Source: Candidatus Jordarchaeum madagascarense (GTDB lineage: Archaea; Asgardarchaeota; Jordiarchaeia; Jordiarchaeales; Jordiarchaeaceae). Taken from it: 13,970 nt of DNA. The notes under the pieces were generated by a model. It did not search any database and was not told where the DNA came from. It saw nothing but the letters and a program-made list of their open reading frames with translations. The translations under genes were made by a program, and so were the position numbers. Of this stretch, positions 6,571 to 13,970 are shown piece by piece. Position 1 is the first letter of the stretch. Each line of letters opens with the position of its first letter. Location of the stretch: assembly GCA_019056875.1 (NCBI GenBank), contig DXJA01000237.1, positions 1-13,970 of the forward strand. Reading direction: 5' to 3'.

Positions 6571-6580
6571 ATTTATATAA
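6571..6580 (+). promoter_or_regulatory. Candidate upstream TATA box of the nuo operon
   Basis: ATTTATATAA, preceded by a purine-rich stretch that could act as a BRE, predicts a transcript start near 6605. That would place the hairpin and T7 run at 6601-6621 at the very start of the transcript, so this promoter may be subject to early termination or may not drive the operon. Confidence 0.4.
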
Positions 6581-6600
6581 CCATTTCTTTTAATTTACAC

Positions 6601-6621
6601 CCCCTTTGCAGGGCTTTTTTT
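6601..6621 (+). terminator. Hairpin plus T7 run between selD and the nuo operon
   Basis: CCCTTTGCAGGG (6602-6613) has GC-rich complementary ends and is followed by seven T (6615-6621). It most likely ends selD transcription and isolates the respiratory operon from it. Confidence 0.5.
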
Positions 6622-6650
6622 AGTGTTTTCGGCACGTAAGAGTTAAATAT

Positions 6651-6661
6651 AACATTAAATC
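6651..6661 (+). promoter_or_regulatory. Candidate proximal TATA box of the nuo operon
   Basis: AGTTAAATATAAC lies downstream of the terminator-like element and about 70 bases before the first gene. It predicts a transcript start near 6682 and a leader of about 45 bases that contains the ribosome binding site GAGAGGCG (6713-6720). Confidence 0.45.
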
Positions 6662-6726
6662 AACACTAGACCGTTTTAAAACAAACAAAAAAGTAAGTGA
6701 GTTACATCATAAGAGAGGCGACTTGA

Positions 6727-6981
6727 ATGATAGATCCTACTATTATTCACATTGTTCTTATAGCACTAGCAATAATCTTCGCTGTCATCGCTGTGGAACT
6801 AAAAAGACTCGATCATACAATCATAGCGTTTGCCTTGATGAACTTCATCTTAGGGGTTGTATTCTATTTACTCTACGCACCTTGGGTGGCAGTGTTCCAG
6901 TGGCTCATCTACGCGGGAGCAATAGTAGTACTCCTACTAGTCACAGTAAGCTTCACAAGAAAAGCAAGAGAGAGTGAGTAA
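6727..6981 (+). CDS. nuoJ: Complex I/Fpo-type subunit J, N-terminal half
   Basis: This 84-aa protein corresponds to the first three membrane helices of NuoJ/FpoJ, a core subunit at the base of the membrane arm. Helices are near residues 5-24, 31-49 and 55-77. The third contains FQWLIYAGAIVVLLL, the family motif (Q-x-x-V-Y-x-G-A) for the helix that forms a pi-bulge and rotates during coupling in complex I. The protein ends shortly after that helix with charged residues, so the last two NuoJ helices are absent and are supplied by the next gene. GAGAGGCG upstream is a suitable ribosome binding site. Two bases separate its stop from the next ATG. A split J is known in some archaeal complexes and is probably not a lesion, since both halves keep proper starts and stops. 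Confidence 0.85.
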   Translation: MIDPTIIHIVLIALAIIFAVIAVELKRLDHTIIAFALMNFILGVVFYLLYAPWVAVFQWLIYAGAIVVLLLVTVSFTRKARESE

Positions 6982-6983
6982 AC

Positions 6984-7310
6984 ATGGACATAGACAGAAA
7001 ATTATTAAAAGCAATAAGAATGGCTGCTGGCATAATCTTTGCAGCCGTTGTAGTAGCCACAGTACTCAAAGTATTCTGGCTGACTCCCGGCACCTTTTAC
7101 CCATTCTACCTAACGCTCTTCACCAGCACAATCGGCAGCGTCCCAACACCCATCCCAGTGTGGCAAATAGCCTTCTTTGAAGGCCAATACCTATGGTCCA
7201 ACAGACTAATCGACACAATGGCCCTAGCTATAGTAATTGTCGCCACGGGAATCGGAGCATCAATCCTGCTCCGAGAAGAACCCGAACAAGAAAAAGGAGC
7301 TGAAGAATAA
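6984..7310 (+). CDS. nuoJ: Complex I/Fpo-type subunit J, C-terminal half
   Basis: This 108-aa protein supplies the C-terminal two helices of NuoJ/FpoJ (about residues 10-31 and 77-95) with a long connecting loop rich in Pro and aromatic residues. The loop ends in LWSNRLIDTMALAIVIVATG, which matches the NuoJ region before and within the last helix. It ends with a charged EEPEQEKGAEE tail. It starts two bases after the N-terminal half with GAGTGAG in front, and its stop overlaps the ATG of subunit K as TAATG, which implies translational coupling. Identity rests on position and on this C-terminal motif; taken alone the protein would be hard to recognise. Confidence 0.75.
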   Translation: MDIDRKLLKAIRMAAGIIFAAVVVATVLKVFWLTPGTFYPFYLTLFTSTIGSVPTPIPVWQIAFFEGQYLWSNRLIDTMALAIVIVATGIGASILLREEPEQEKGAEE

Positions 7311-7738
7311 TGGCGTTACCCATATCCCCCACAATCTATCTGGTAGGCGCCGCTCTACTCTACGGAGTAGGGCTTTACTGCGTCGCCACCAAGAGAAACG
7401 TCATAAAACTAGTAATCGGTGTAGAAATCCTAGTCGCAGCAGCTCATCTAAACTTTATAGCATTCTCGGCTTACCGATGGTTCAACCAGTGGGCGCTTGA
7501 CATAATCAGCGTTTTCAACTATTTCGGAATCACAAACACCTGGCAAATATACCTCCTCGGATCACTAACAGCAAACTTTTACACACCACTATACGTGGAC
7601 CCCCTAGCACACGTATTCGTCATAATATCCATCGTCCTTGGCGGTTGCGTCGTTGCAGTAGCTTTGTCCTTCATTGTGAACCTCTACAAACACTACGGTC
7701 ACCTAGACTCACAAAAAATGAGAAAACTAAAATGGTAG
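7310..7738 (+). CDS. nuoK: Complex I/Fpo-type subunit K with an enlarged loop
   Basis: NuoK/MrpC-like membrane subunit that forms part of the proton path next to the antiporter-like subunits. Helix 1 is about residues 8-25 and helix 2 about 31-53, with the conserved glutamate as E39 in IGVEILVAAAHLNFIAF. Helix 3 is about 100-126. The protein is 142 aa against about 100 for typical NuoK; the extra 40 residues form a loop between helices 2 and 3 (about 54-95). Helix 3 begins with DPLAHVFVIISIVLGG, which resembles the DP-x-x-Q-A-L-V-L-T-x-I-V-I motif of Fpo/Mrp-type K subunits. The second helix-3 glutamate of bacterial NuoK (E72 in E. coli) is not present; glycine or cysteine stands there. The ATG overlaps the previous stop, and GGAG lies upstream. 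Confidence 0.88.
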   Translation: MALPISPTIYLVGAALLYGVGLYCVATKRNVIKLVIGVEILVAAAHLNFIAFSAYRWFNQWALDIISVFNYFGITNTWQIYLLGSLTANFYTPLYVDPLAHVFVIISIVLGGCVVAVALSFIVNLYKHYGHLDSQKMRKLKW

Positions 7739-7747
7739 GAATGAAAA

Positions 7748-10162
7748 ATGATGATACCATATGCACCTTGGCTTGTTTGGATAATTCCCATGTTAGGAGC
7801 AATCCTAACACCAGTTTTTAGCAAAATCCACCCCAAAGTCAGAGACGTATGCGCCATACTATTCGCAGGCGCAGCAGCAGTAATCGCCATATCCATGATC
7901 CCCGACATATGGGCCGGATACATCACACTACCCCAACCACAAATACTAATCGGAACAAGCCCATACCCCTGGGACATCACACAAACATTATCCGGAACAA
8001 TCCTCGGAACACCAGTAAACATCCCAATAGTAGTAAAGTGGATGTCAATAGTACCCTACGACTGGACCCAACTCTGGATACCGAACATCCCCCTAAACCC
8101 ACCGGCACCACTCGGAACCTGGTTACCACAAGGACTATACGCAGGAGTACTGGTTGACCCCCTAAGCGTGTTCATGGCAAACGTAACCGCATGCATAGGC
8201 TTCCTAATAATGGTCTTCTCCTGGGGCTACATGCACGGAGAACGAGACCTCACAAGATACTGGTTCTTCATGAACTTCTTCATCGGCGGCATGATCTTCC
8301 TATGCATATCAGACAACCTCATCCAAATGTTCATAGGATGGGAAATAGTAGGCCTCTGCAGCTGGGGCCTAATCGGCTTCTGGCACAAAGCCAAAGAAAA
8401 AAGCCCAGTCCCAGACTACGTAACAGAAGGAGAATACAACGCCTACAGCGGCATGAAAGCATTCATAACCACAAAAGTCGGCGACGTAGCACTACTAATC
8501 GCAATCGTAATCATCTTCTTCATCGCAGGCACATTCAACTTCACCGTACTACAGCAAAACGCAGCAATACAATACGCTAATCCCCTAATAGGCCTCACAA
8601 ATAATGGAATCGGTTGGGTATCCGACCTAGCCATAAGAGGAATGCTACCCGCAGTCGCCATACTATTCTTCGGCGGCCCAGTAGCAAAATCAGCACAGTT
8701 CCCACTCGACGTATGGTTACCAGAAGCCATGGCTGGACCCACAACAGTCTCAGCCCTCATACACGCTGCCACCATGGTCAAGGCAGGTGTATACCTAGTA
8801 GCCAGAATGCTACCAATATTCTTCGGAGTACCACAACTACTACAAACACTAGTAGCAAACCCCACCATTTATCAACTATACGGGCTCAACATAACCGCCC
8901 CCCAATGGTTCCTCCTCTACATAGTAGTCCAATCCGGAGTACAAACATTCTTCATAACAGTCGCAGGCATAGGCGCATTCACAGCCTTCCTAACAGCAAG
9001 CATGGGCATAGTAGCCAGAGAAATCAAAAAAGTACTCGCCTACTCCACTATGTCGCAAATTGGATACATGATGCTCGCCCTCGGAGTCGCTGGAATCTCC
9101 GCCATATCCGCTATGGGATTCCTTTCCGGCACCTTCCATCTAATGTCTCACGCCATCTTCAAAGCCTTGTTGTTCCTTGGTGCGGGAGCGGTTCTTCACG
9201 CTGTCATGACCAAGGACATGTTTGAGATGGGTGGGCTCAGGAAGAAGATGCCCATCACCTACACCTGTTTCTTGGTGGGCGCACTTTCCCTAGTGGGATT
9301 CCCTGCGTTTGCGGGATTCTTCAGCAAAGAGGCGATACTGGGCACAGCGGTGGATGCCAATCAATGGATTTTCTTCGCCATCGCGGGCATCGTGATTGCG
9401 ATGACCACCTTTTACACGTTCCGCATGTTAGGACTGACCTTCCACGGACCAGAAAGCAAACACGTCAAAAGCTACGAAAAAGAAAAGGGCCCAATCCACG
9501 AGGCTCCCAAAGTAATGTGGATACCCTTAGCACTACTCGCAGGCGGCACGCTGCTAGCTGGATGGTTTGAACCAGTTTTTAGAAAATACTTCCTAGGACC
9601 ATTCACCACCTACTTGCACAGCTTTCAAGAACTTTTCCACGTACAGCCATACCTTCTCGGAGGACTGATTTTCAGCGAAGCACCCTTAGGCCTGACCGAA
9701 GAGGCTGCTCTGCTCCTAGAGTACTGGCACTACTTTGAGATGACCAGTTACAGCGGGTGGATAGCGGAACTGGCCAGTGCTTGGCAACCGATTCTACTTT
9801 CACTAGGACTATTCGCGCTGGGCTTCCTGCCCGCATGGTACTACTACATATCGCGGAGAGGCATCGCTGAGAACGTAACCAGCAACCGCATAGGTAGAGC
9901 CATCTGGAAATTCCTGGTAAACAGATGGTACATCGACAAGCTCTACCACGTAGTCTTCGTAAACGGTTTCCTCGCGGGAGCCGCTTGGCTCTACAGAAAC
10001 CTGGAAGTCAAGGTTCTGGACGGATTCAACTACGCCAGCGCAAAGGTGACCATACTGGTCAGCGACAAATTCCGAAAAACACAGACCGGAGTAGCCTTCG
10101 TCAACATACTAATGATCATAGTAGGAGTGGCGCTACTCATAGCAATATTTGCACTATGGTAG
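7748..10162 (+). CDS. nuoL: Complex I/Fpo-type antiporter-like subunit L
   Basis: This is the distal antiporter-like subunit, which translocates protons (or possibly sodium) and carries the long lateral helix. It is 804 aa, long for the family (about 610-700). Conserved features in order: DPLS (137-140), E199 in GWEIVGLCSWG, K314 in GPVAKSAQFPLDVWLPEAMAG, ALIHAATMVKAGVYL (H339, K345), AYSTMSQIGYM (431-441), SHAIFKALLFLGAG (H468, K472) and FFSKEAIL (524-531). All central charged residues of the proton path are present. The C-terminus ends with the usual NRWYIDKLYHVVF, a lateral-helix region and a final anchor helix. Extra length lies mainly in the N-terminal loop (about 60-130) and the C-terminal extension. 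Nine bases separate it from K; AGGA is the ribosome binding site. Codon usage changes sharply between about 9045 and 9425. Confidence 0.95.
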   Translation: MMIPYAPWLVWIIPMLGAILTPVFSKIHPKVRDVCAILFAGAAAVIAISMIPDIWAGYITLPQPQILIGTSPYPWDITQTLSGTILGTPVNIPIVVKWMSIVPYDWTQLWIPNIPLNPPAPLGTWLPQGLYAGVLVDPLSVFMANVTACIGFLIMVFSWGYMHGERDLTRYWFFMNFFIGGMIFLCISDNLIQMFIGWEIVGLCSWGLIGFWHKAKEKSPVPDYVTEGEYNAYSGMKAFITTKVGDVALLIAIVIIFFIAGTFNFTVLQQNAAIQYANPLIGLTNNGIGWVSDLAIRGMLPAVAILFFGGPVAKSAQFPLDVWLPEAMAGPTTVSALIHAATMVKAGVYLVARMLPIFFGVPQLLQTLVANPTIYQLYGLNITAPQWFLLYIVVQSGVQTFFITVAGIGAFTAFLTASMGIVAREIKKVLAYSTMSQIGYMMLALGVAGISAISAMGFLSGTFHLMSHAIFKALLFLGAGAVLHAVMTKDMFEMGGLRKKMPITYTCFLVGALSLVGFPAFAGFFSKEAILGTAVDANQWIFFAIAGIVIAMTTFYTFRMLGLTFHGPESKHVKSYEKEKGPIHEAPKVMWIPLALLAGGTLLAGWFEPVFRKYFLGPFTTYLHSFQELFHVQPYLLGGLIFSEAPLGLTEEAALLLEYWHYFEMTSYSGWIAELASAWQPILLSLGLFALGFLPAWYYYISRRGIAENVTSNRIGRAIWKFLVNRWYIDKLYHVVFVNGFLAGAAWLYRNLEVKVLDGFNYASAKVTILVSDKFRKTQTGVAFVNILMIIVGVALLIAIFALW

Positions 10163-10175
10163 GAGGAATGAAAAA

Positions 10176-11993
10176 ATGATAAACGACATGTTAACAAGCT
10201 ACGAACTCCTCGCTTCAATAGCAGTATTACTGATAATGGGACCAATAGTATACCTAATCGGAAAGAAATCCGGCAGAGCCGCAAGATGGCTAGCCTTCCT
10301 AGCCGCAGGAACCTCAGCAGCACTCCTAATACACATAGGAATAACGCTACTAGACCCCTACGCCATATCCCTAACAGTAACACTAGACCCCACAACATGG
10401 ACCTACAGCTTCGTATACGCAACCCAAGTAACAGGATACGCATTAAAATTCAACGTACAACTCTACCCATTCACAACATCCTTAAGCACGATTCCATGGA
10501 TATGGAACAACTTCGACCGAGCAATAGTATTCCCCATGTACCACGCTTACAACGTAATTCCCGACGCACCCTACCTAGCGTTACTATCAATCGACCCCCT
10601 AGGCAACACCTTAGGAAACCTCTCCCTCAACGCGGGCCTCATCGCCGACGGACTAAGCTACCCCATAGCCATGCTCATCTCCGGACTAGGCGCCGCCGTA
10701 ATGTTCTTCTGCGCCTTCTACATGAAAGACGTAGAGAACCCGGGAAGCTTCTTCGGAAACATGCTCTTCTTCATCGGCGGCATGCTCGGAGTACTACTAG
10801 CAACCACAGTCATAGAATTCTTCATCTTCTGGGAAGTAATGCTAATACCATCGTACATACTGGTGAACCAGTTCGGACTAACCGAGAACAAAAGCCGAAC
10901 CGCACTCAAATACTTCCTCTGGACCACCTTCGGCAGCGTAATCATGTTCGTAGGAATATTCATGATGGGCGTAACCCTCAACACATTCGACTTCCAACAA
11001 ATGACCCTCAACCTAGCAACCGCACAAAACGCATATGCAACCTTCCTCGGCACGTTAATACCCTTAGGAGCAACATTCAACCAGTGGCTAAGCCTGTTCC
11101 TAACCGGACTAATACTAGTCATACCCGCAGTACTAATCTTCATCGGCTTCGCCGTCAAAATGGCACTATTTCCACTACACACCTGGTTACCAGATACCTA
11201 CATGGAAGCACCAATACCCGTCGTCCTACTACTCAGCGCAGCCATGACCAAAACCGCAGCCTACGGTATCGCAAGATTCCTAGTAATCTACATGGGACCC
11301 TCACTACAAACACTCCAAGTAAGCCTAGCAATAATCGGACTGGTCACCGCAGCCTACGGCGGAATCATGGCACTAACACAAAAGAACCTAAAGAAAATGC
11401 TAGCATACTCATCCCTAAGCCAAATGGGATACATTCTTTTCGGTTTTGCTATGGTTTCGGTGCTGGGTGTCAACGGTTCCCTCTTGCACATTTTGAACCA
11501 CGGCATCTGTATGGGTGTGTGGTTCATGGTTGCCGGAATCATATTGAAAGCTACTGGCACCTTAGACTTTGATAAACTCGGAGGATTATCGGAGAAGATG
11601 CCGGCGACCGCCGCGATTGCAACCATTGCTGGCCTGTCGGTGGCGGGTGTTCCGCCCCTGTTGGGTTTCTCCAGTGAGTGGATGATTTTCGCGGGTGGTT
11701 CGATGGCGACTCAGTATTTGCTTACTGCACTCTTACTGGTGGCTACAGCTATCACGCTTGGCTATTACCTGTGGGCGATTCGGAGAATATTCTTTGGGCC
11801 ACTTAAGGCGGGGCTTGAGAAGGTGAAGGCCCCACGGGGCTTGGTGGCTCCTATAGTGGTTTTGGCGGCTTTCATCCTGGTGCTGGGTATTGCGCCAGCG
11901 ATTGCCACTCAGTACTTTGCACCGATTACCAGTCAGATATTAGCGCCATTCTACGGATATCAGCAGATACTCGCTGTATTAGGAGGCTTGTAA
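10176..11993 (+). CDS. nuoM: Complex I/Fpo-type antiporter-like subunit M
   Basis: Second antiporter-like subunit, 605 aa from the ATG at 10176. I chose this start because AGGAGG (10161-10166) lies nine bases before it; an in-frame TTG at 10149 would overlap nuoL. Key residues: E220 in FFIFWEVMLIPSYILV, K328 in GFAVKMALFPLHTWLPDTY, K359 in AAMTKTAAYGIARF, KKMLAYSSLSQMGYI (about 405-419) and H442 in ILNHGICMG. These are the NuoM-type versions of the channel residues. The region between residues about 60 and 165 is a long non-conserved insert with two or more helices, so the protein is about 100 aa longer than bacterial NuoM. It is followed one base later by nuoN. From about 11432 onward, codon choice switches from A/C-ending to G/T-ending codons. 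Confidence 0.95.
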   Translation: MINDMLTSYELLASIAVLLIMGPIVYLIGKKSGRAARWLAFLAAGTSAALLIHIGITLLDPYAISLTVTLDPTTWTYSFVYATQVTGYALKFNVQLYPFTTSLSTIPWIWNNFDRAIVFPMYHAYNVIPDAPYLALLSIDPLGNTLGNLSLNAGLIADGLSYPIAMLISGLGAAVMFFCAFYMKDVENPGSFFGNMLFFIGGMLGVLLATTVIEFFIFWEVMLIPSYILVNQFGLTENKSRTALKYFLWTTFGSVIMFVGIFMMGVTLNTFDFQQMTLNLATAQNAYATFLGTLIPLGATFNQWLSLFLTGLILVIPAVLIFIGFAVKMALFPLHTWLPDTYMEAPIPVVLLLSAAMTKTAAYGIARFLVIYMGPSLQTLQVSLAIIGLVTAAYGGIMALTQKNLKKMLAYSSLSQMGYILFGFAMVSVLGVNGSLLHILNHGICMGVWFMVAGIILKATGTLDFDKLGGLSEKMPATAAIATIAGLSVAGVPPLLGFSSEWMIFAGGSMATQYLLTALLLVATAITLGYYLWAIRRIFFGPLKAGLEKVKAPRGLVAPIVVLAAFILVLGIAPAIATQYFAPITSQILAPFYGYQQILAVLGGL

Positions 11994-11994
11994 A

Positions 11995-13770
11995 ATGATA
12001 AGCGACATCAACCTGTTATACCCGATAATAATTCCGATTGTAACCGCGATACTGGTTCTTGGAGCGGGCTCCCTATTCGAGAGAGTAGCCGGAGGCAGGC
12101 TTCAAAGAATCAGGGAAATCATTGCCGTCTTAGGATTTGCAGCCAGCGCATTCGTCATCTACCAATTGTACATGGACCTGAACGTTCTAAAACTCGTGTC
12201 AGACTTCACACTCTACGTGTGGGGCGTGTATTTTGCACCGACCTTCTACTTTGAATACATGCCTGGTGGATTCGCACTAACGGTTCTCGTGGATCTGCTC
12301 TGGGGCACTGGTTATGGGCCTCTAGCATTTCTTACAGCTCCACCCACCGGCTCAGTCTTCGCGGTGGACTTCCTAAGCCTACTTATGGCAGCGGCTTTCA
12401 CCGGTCTCGGGCTGCTGGTGTGCATCTACTCCATAAACTACATGGAGCACGACACTGGCAAAACGAAGTACTACGCTTTGCTTCTGGTGATGGTTGGGGC
12501 TCTCAACGGCATAGCTTTTGCAGGCGACCTGTTCACACTGTTCGTGTTCTTCGAAATCATGAGCATCTGCGCCTTCGTTCTGGTCGGATTCCGGAAAGAG
12601 AAGTGGGAGCCTGTGGAGGCCGGTTTCAAGTACCTGCTAATGGTGGCTGTGGGAAGCACTTTGATTCTCTTTGCAATGTCGTATATTTACGGCTACACTG
12701 GCACACTGAACTTTGCCTACGTTGGTACCCTAATCAACCTGTTTCAGACGTCTTGGATCACCATGCTGCAGTTCTCCATGGCTACACCAATGTTCTACCT
12801 AATCATCACACTACTCATAGCAGGCTTCGGCATCGAATCAGCCATAGCACCATTTCATTTTTGGCTGCCTGATGCGCATCCTGCTGCTCCGAGTGGTATG
12901 AGTGCTATGCTGTCGGGTGTGGTGATCGCGTCGGGTGTCTATGCTTTGATTCGGAGCTTGGTGGTTTTGTTTCCGACGCAGTCTTTGCCTTTCTGGTTGG
13001 CTTGGTTGCCCACGGATTTCCCGGTTCTGGACCTGTTTCCGTATGCTTTTCCGGGGTTTCCGTATCCGTTTGACTGGAACTACGCTCTCGTCGTTTTGGC
13101 TATGATTACCATGGTTGTGGCTAACGTTATGGCTTTGCTTCAGAGGGATCTTAAGCGTCTGCTCGCGTATAGCAGTATTCTGAACATTGGCTACATTTTG
13201 ATCGGGTTTTCGTGTGGTACTTTTCTGGGGTTCTCGGCGTCGTTCTTCCACGTCGTTAATCACGCTATGATGAAGGGGCTTCTCTTCTTGTGTGCGGGAG
13301 CATACTTACATATTATAGGTTCGCGGATGCTGGATGATATTTCTGGCATTGGGAAGAAGTTGCCCTTAACGAGTGTCAGCTTGGCGATTGGTGCTCTGGC
13401 GCTTATAGGTTTGCCGCCGTTTAACGGGTTCTGGTCGAAGCTTCTTTTGATTCTTGCTCCGATCCAGCTTGCGCCGTTCACTATGAATGGTGCGGTCTGG
13501 GTTACTCTGGCGTTGGTGGCGGTGATTGCTAGTGGCTTCTCGGCTATATACTATCTGCGTTTGATTCAGATCGTGTGGTTCGGTAAGGAGTCTGCGAAGG
13601 TTAAGGCGCTCGAGAAGAAGAGGGCACCAGTGTGGATGCTTGTGGCTATTGTGCTGCTAGCGGCGGCTTGCGTTGTGTTCGGCTTGTTCCCGGGTGTGCT
13701 TTACGATCTCGCGAACAGGGCTGCTGAGGCGCTCTACTACTTGCCGGCGTACTTTGGCGGAATCATCTAA
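11995..13770 (+). CDS. nuoN: Complex I/Fpo-type antiporter-like subunit N with altered channel residues
   Basis: Third antiporter-like subunit, 591 aa. The ATG at 11995 follows the nuoM stop by one base, with AGGAGG at 11981-11986. Conserved features: DFLSLL (125-130), E187 in FVFFEIMSICAFVLVG, PFHFWLPDAHPAAPSGMSAML (about 286-306), RLLAYSSILNIGYILIG (388-404), VNHAMMKGLLFLCAG (H423, K427) and PPFNGFWSKLLLI. The PDAHPAAPS form resembles Fpo, Mrp and group 4 hydrogenase subunits. Unusually, the helix-7 lysine that is near-universal in this family (form G-x-K-x-x-x-x-P-x-H) is replaced by glutamate: GFGIESAIAPFH, E281. The second lysine, expected in GVVI-K-x-GVYAL, is alanine (A312). The gene closes the operon. 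Its second half (from about 12850) is rich in G/T-ending codons. Confidence 0.93.
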   Translation: MISDINLLYPIIIPIVTAILVLGAGSLFERVAGGRLQRIREIIAVLGFAASAFVIYQLYMDLNVLKLVSDFTLYVWGVYFAPTFYFEYMPGGFALTVLVDLLWGTGYGPLAFLTAPPTGSVFAVDFLSLLMAAAFTGLGLLVCIYSINYMEHDTGKTKYYALLLVMVGALNGIAFAGDLFTLFVFFEIMSICAFVLVGFRKEKWEPVEAGFKYLLMVAVGSTLILFAMSYIYGYTGTLNFAYVGTLINLFQTSWITMLQFSMATPMFYLIITLLIAGFGIESAIAPFHFWLPDAHPAAPSGMSAMLSGVVIASGVYALIRSLVVLFPTQSLPFWLAWLPTDFPVLDLFPYAFPGFPYPFDWNYALVVLAMITMVVANVMALLQRDLKRLLAYSSILNIGYILIGFSCGTFLGFSASFFHVVNHAMMKGLLFLCAGAYLHIIGSRMLDDISGIGKKLPLTSVSLAIGALALIGLPPFNGFWSKLLLILAPIQLAPFTMNGAVWVTLALVAVIASGFSAIYYLRLIQIVWFGKESAKVKALEKKRAPVWMLVAIVLLAAACVVFGLFPGVLYDLANRAAEALYYLPAYFGGII

Positions 13771-13790
13771 ACCTAATCCTAAATCTAATC

Positions 13791-13840
13791 CCCCTTTTTT
13801 TATTATTTTTTTGATTTTTGATTTTTGTTTTCTTTTTTGG
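13791..13840 (+). terminator. T-rich terminator of the nuo operon
   Basis: Several T-runs follow one another from 13795 on, starting 24 bases after the nuoN stop, which is a typical archaeal transcription end. From 13771 to the window end I see no supported gene. Confidence 0.6.
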
Positions 13841-13899
13841 GTTGTTGTGGGGATTACTGGCGATTATACCGGTATTATGTAATTTATTTTGTTGGTGGG

Positions 13900-13947
13900 G
13901 GCGATGTAGTTTCGTTCGATTCCGGCGATGTAGATTCGTTCGATTTT
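13900..13947 (+). repeat. Two tandem copies of a 24-bp repeat
   Basis: The unit GGCGATGTAGTTTCGTTCGA begins at 13900 and recurs at 13924 with one T-to-A change in the shared core; the last two bases of the units also differ. With only two copies and no spacer structure it is not a CRISPR array. It might be an operator for a gene beyond the window or decayed repeat sequence. Confidence 0.7.
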
Positions 13948-13970
13948 TTAGGTTTTGTTAATTAGGGTTT

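Noticed and set aside
7849..9225. Long arginine- and histidine-rich frames inside nuoL and nuoM on other frames
   Set aside because: They are overlap shadows created by the A/C-rich codon style of the true genes and have no starts with binding sites.
13900..13947. Start of a CRISPR array
   Set aside because: The two units are directly adjacent with no spacer between them, and there are only two.

Overview
The window looks archaeal. Promoter-like sequences are TATA boxes about 25-30 bases before starts, at least one start looks leaderless, and there are few strong ribosome binding sites outside the respiratory operon. T-runs follow several genes. The gene set fits an anaerobic archaeon: a complex I/Fpo-type membrane arm, an archaeal-type SelD with a selenocysteine-position TGA, and a XerA-like recombinase with a zinc ribbon. 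The exact lineage cannot be named from this sequence alone.

Layout. (1) 1-945: a multi-pass membrane protein whose reading frame is broken or recoded at a G6 tract. (2) 1255-5174: a 3.9-kb AT-rich accessory segment bounded by two identical 56-bp inverted repeats. It carries a PrsW/YhfC-like membrane protease gene (minus strand), a 102-aa unknown gene, a tyrosine recombinase gene preceded by a regular array of short operator-like half-sites, and a broken gene (one frameshift, one in-frame TAA). (3) 5321-6466: a selD gene encoding selenophosphate synthetase. Its catalytic Cys/Sec position is TGA, its body holds a 30-base hairpin insertion that includes an in-frame TAA, and its stop codon is followed at once by a 76-base region able to form a branched fold, a SECIS candidate. 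(4) 6570-13840: a self-contained operon of the membrane-arm subunits of a complex I-like (Nuo/Fpo) machine, in the order J (two genes), K, L, M, N. The genes are tightly spaced or overlapping, with candidate promoters upstream and T-rich terminators downstream. No subunit A, B, C, D, H or I gene is in the window. (5) 13900-13947: two copies of a 24-bp tandem repeat at the right edge.

How the genes fit together. J-K-L-M-N form the ion-translocating part of a respiratory complex; the electron-input part must be encoded elsewhere, or these subunits serve another partner. SelD would supply selenophosphate for selenocysteine synthesis, and the SelD gene here would itself need that system. The segment between the inverted repeats looks like an integrated or invertible element next to selD.

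Main points for a second look: selD (Sec TGA, hairpin insertion, possible SECIS), the 56-bp inverted repeats around a recombinase gene, the abrupt codon-usage changes inside nuoL, nuoM and nuoN, and the loss of channel lysines in the NuoN-like subunit.
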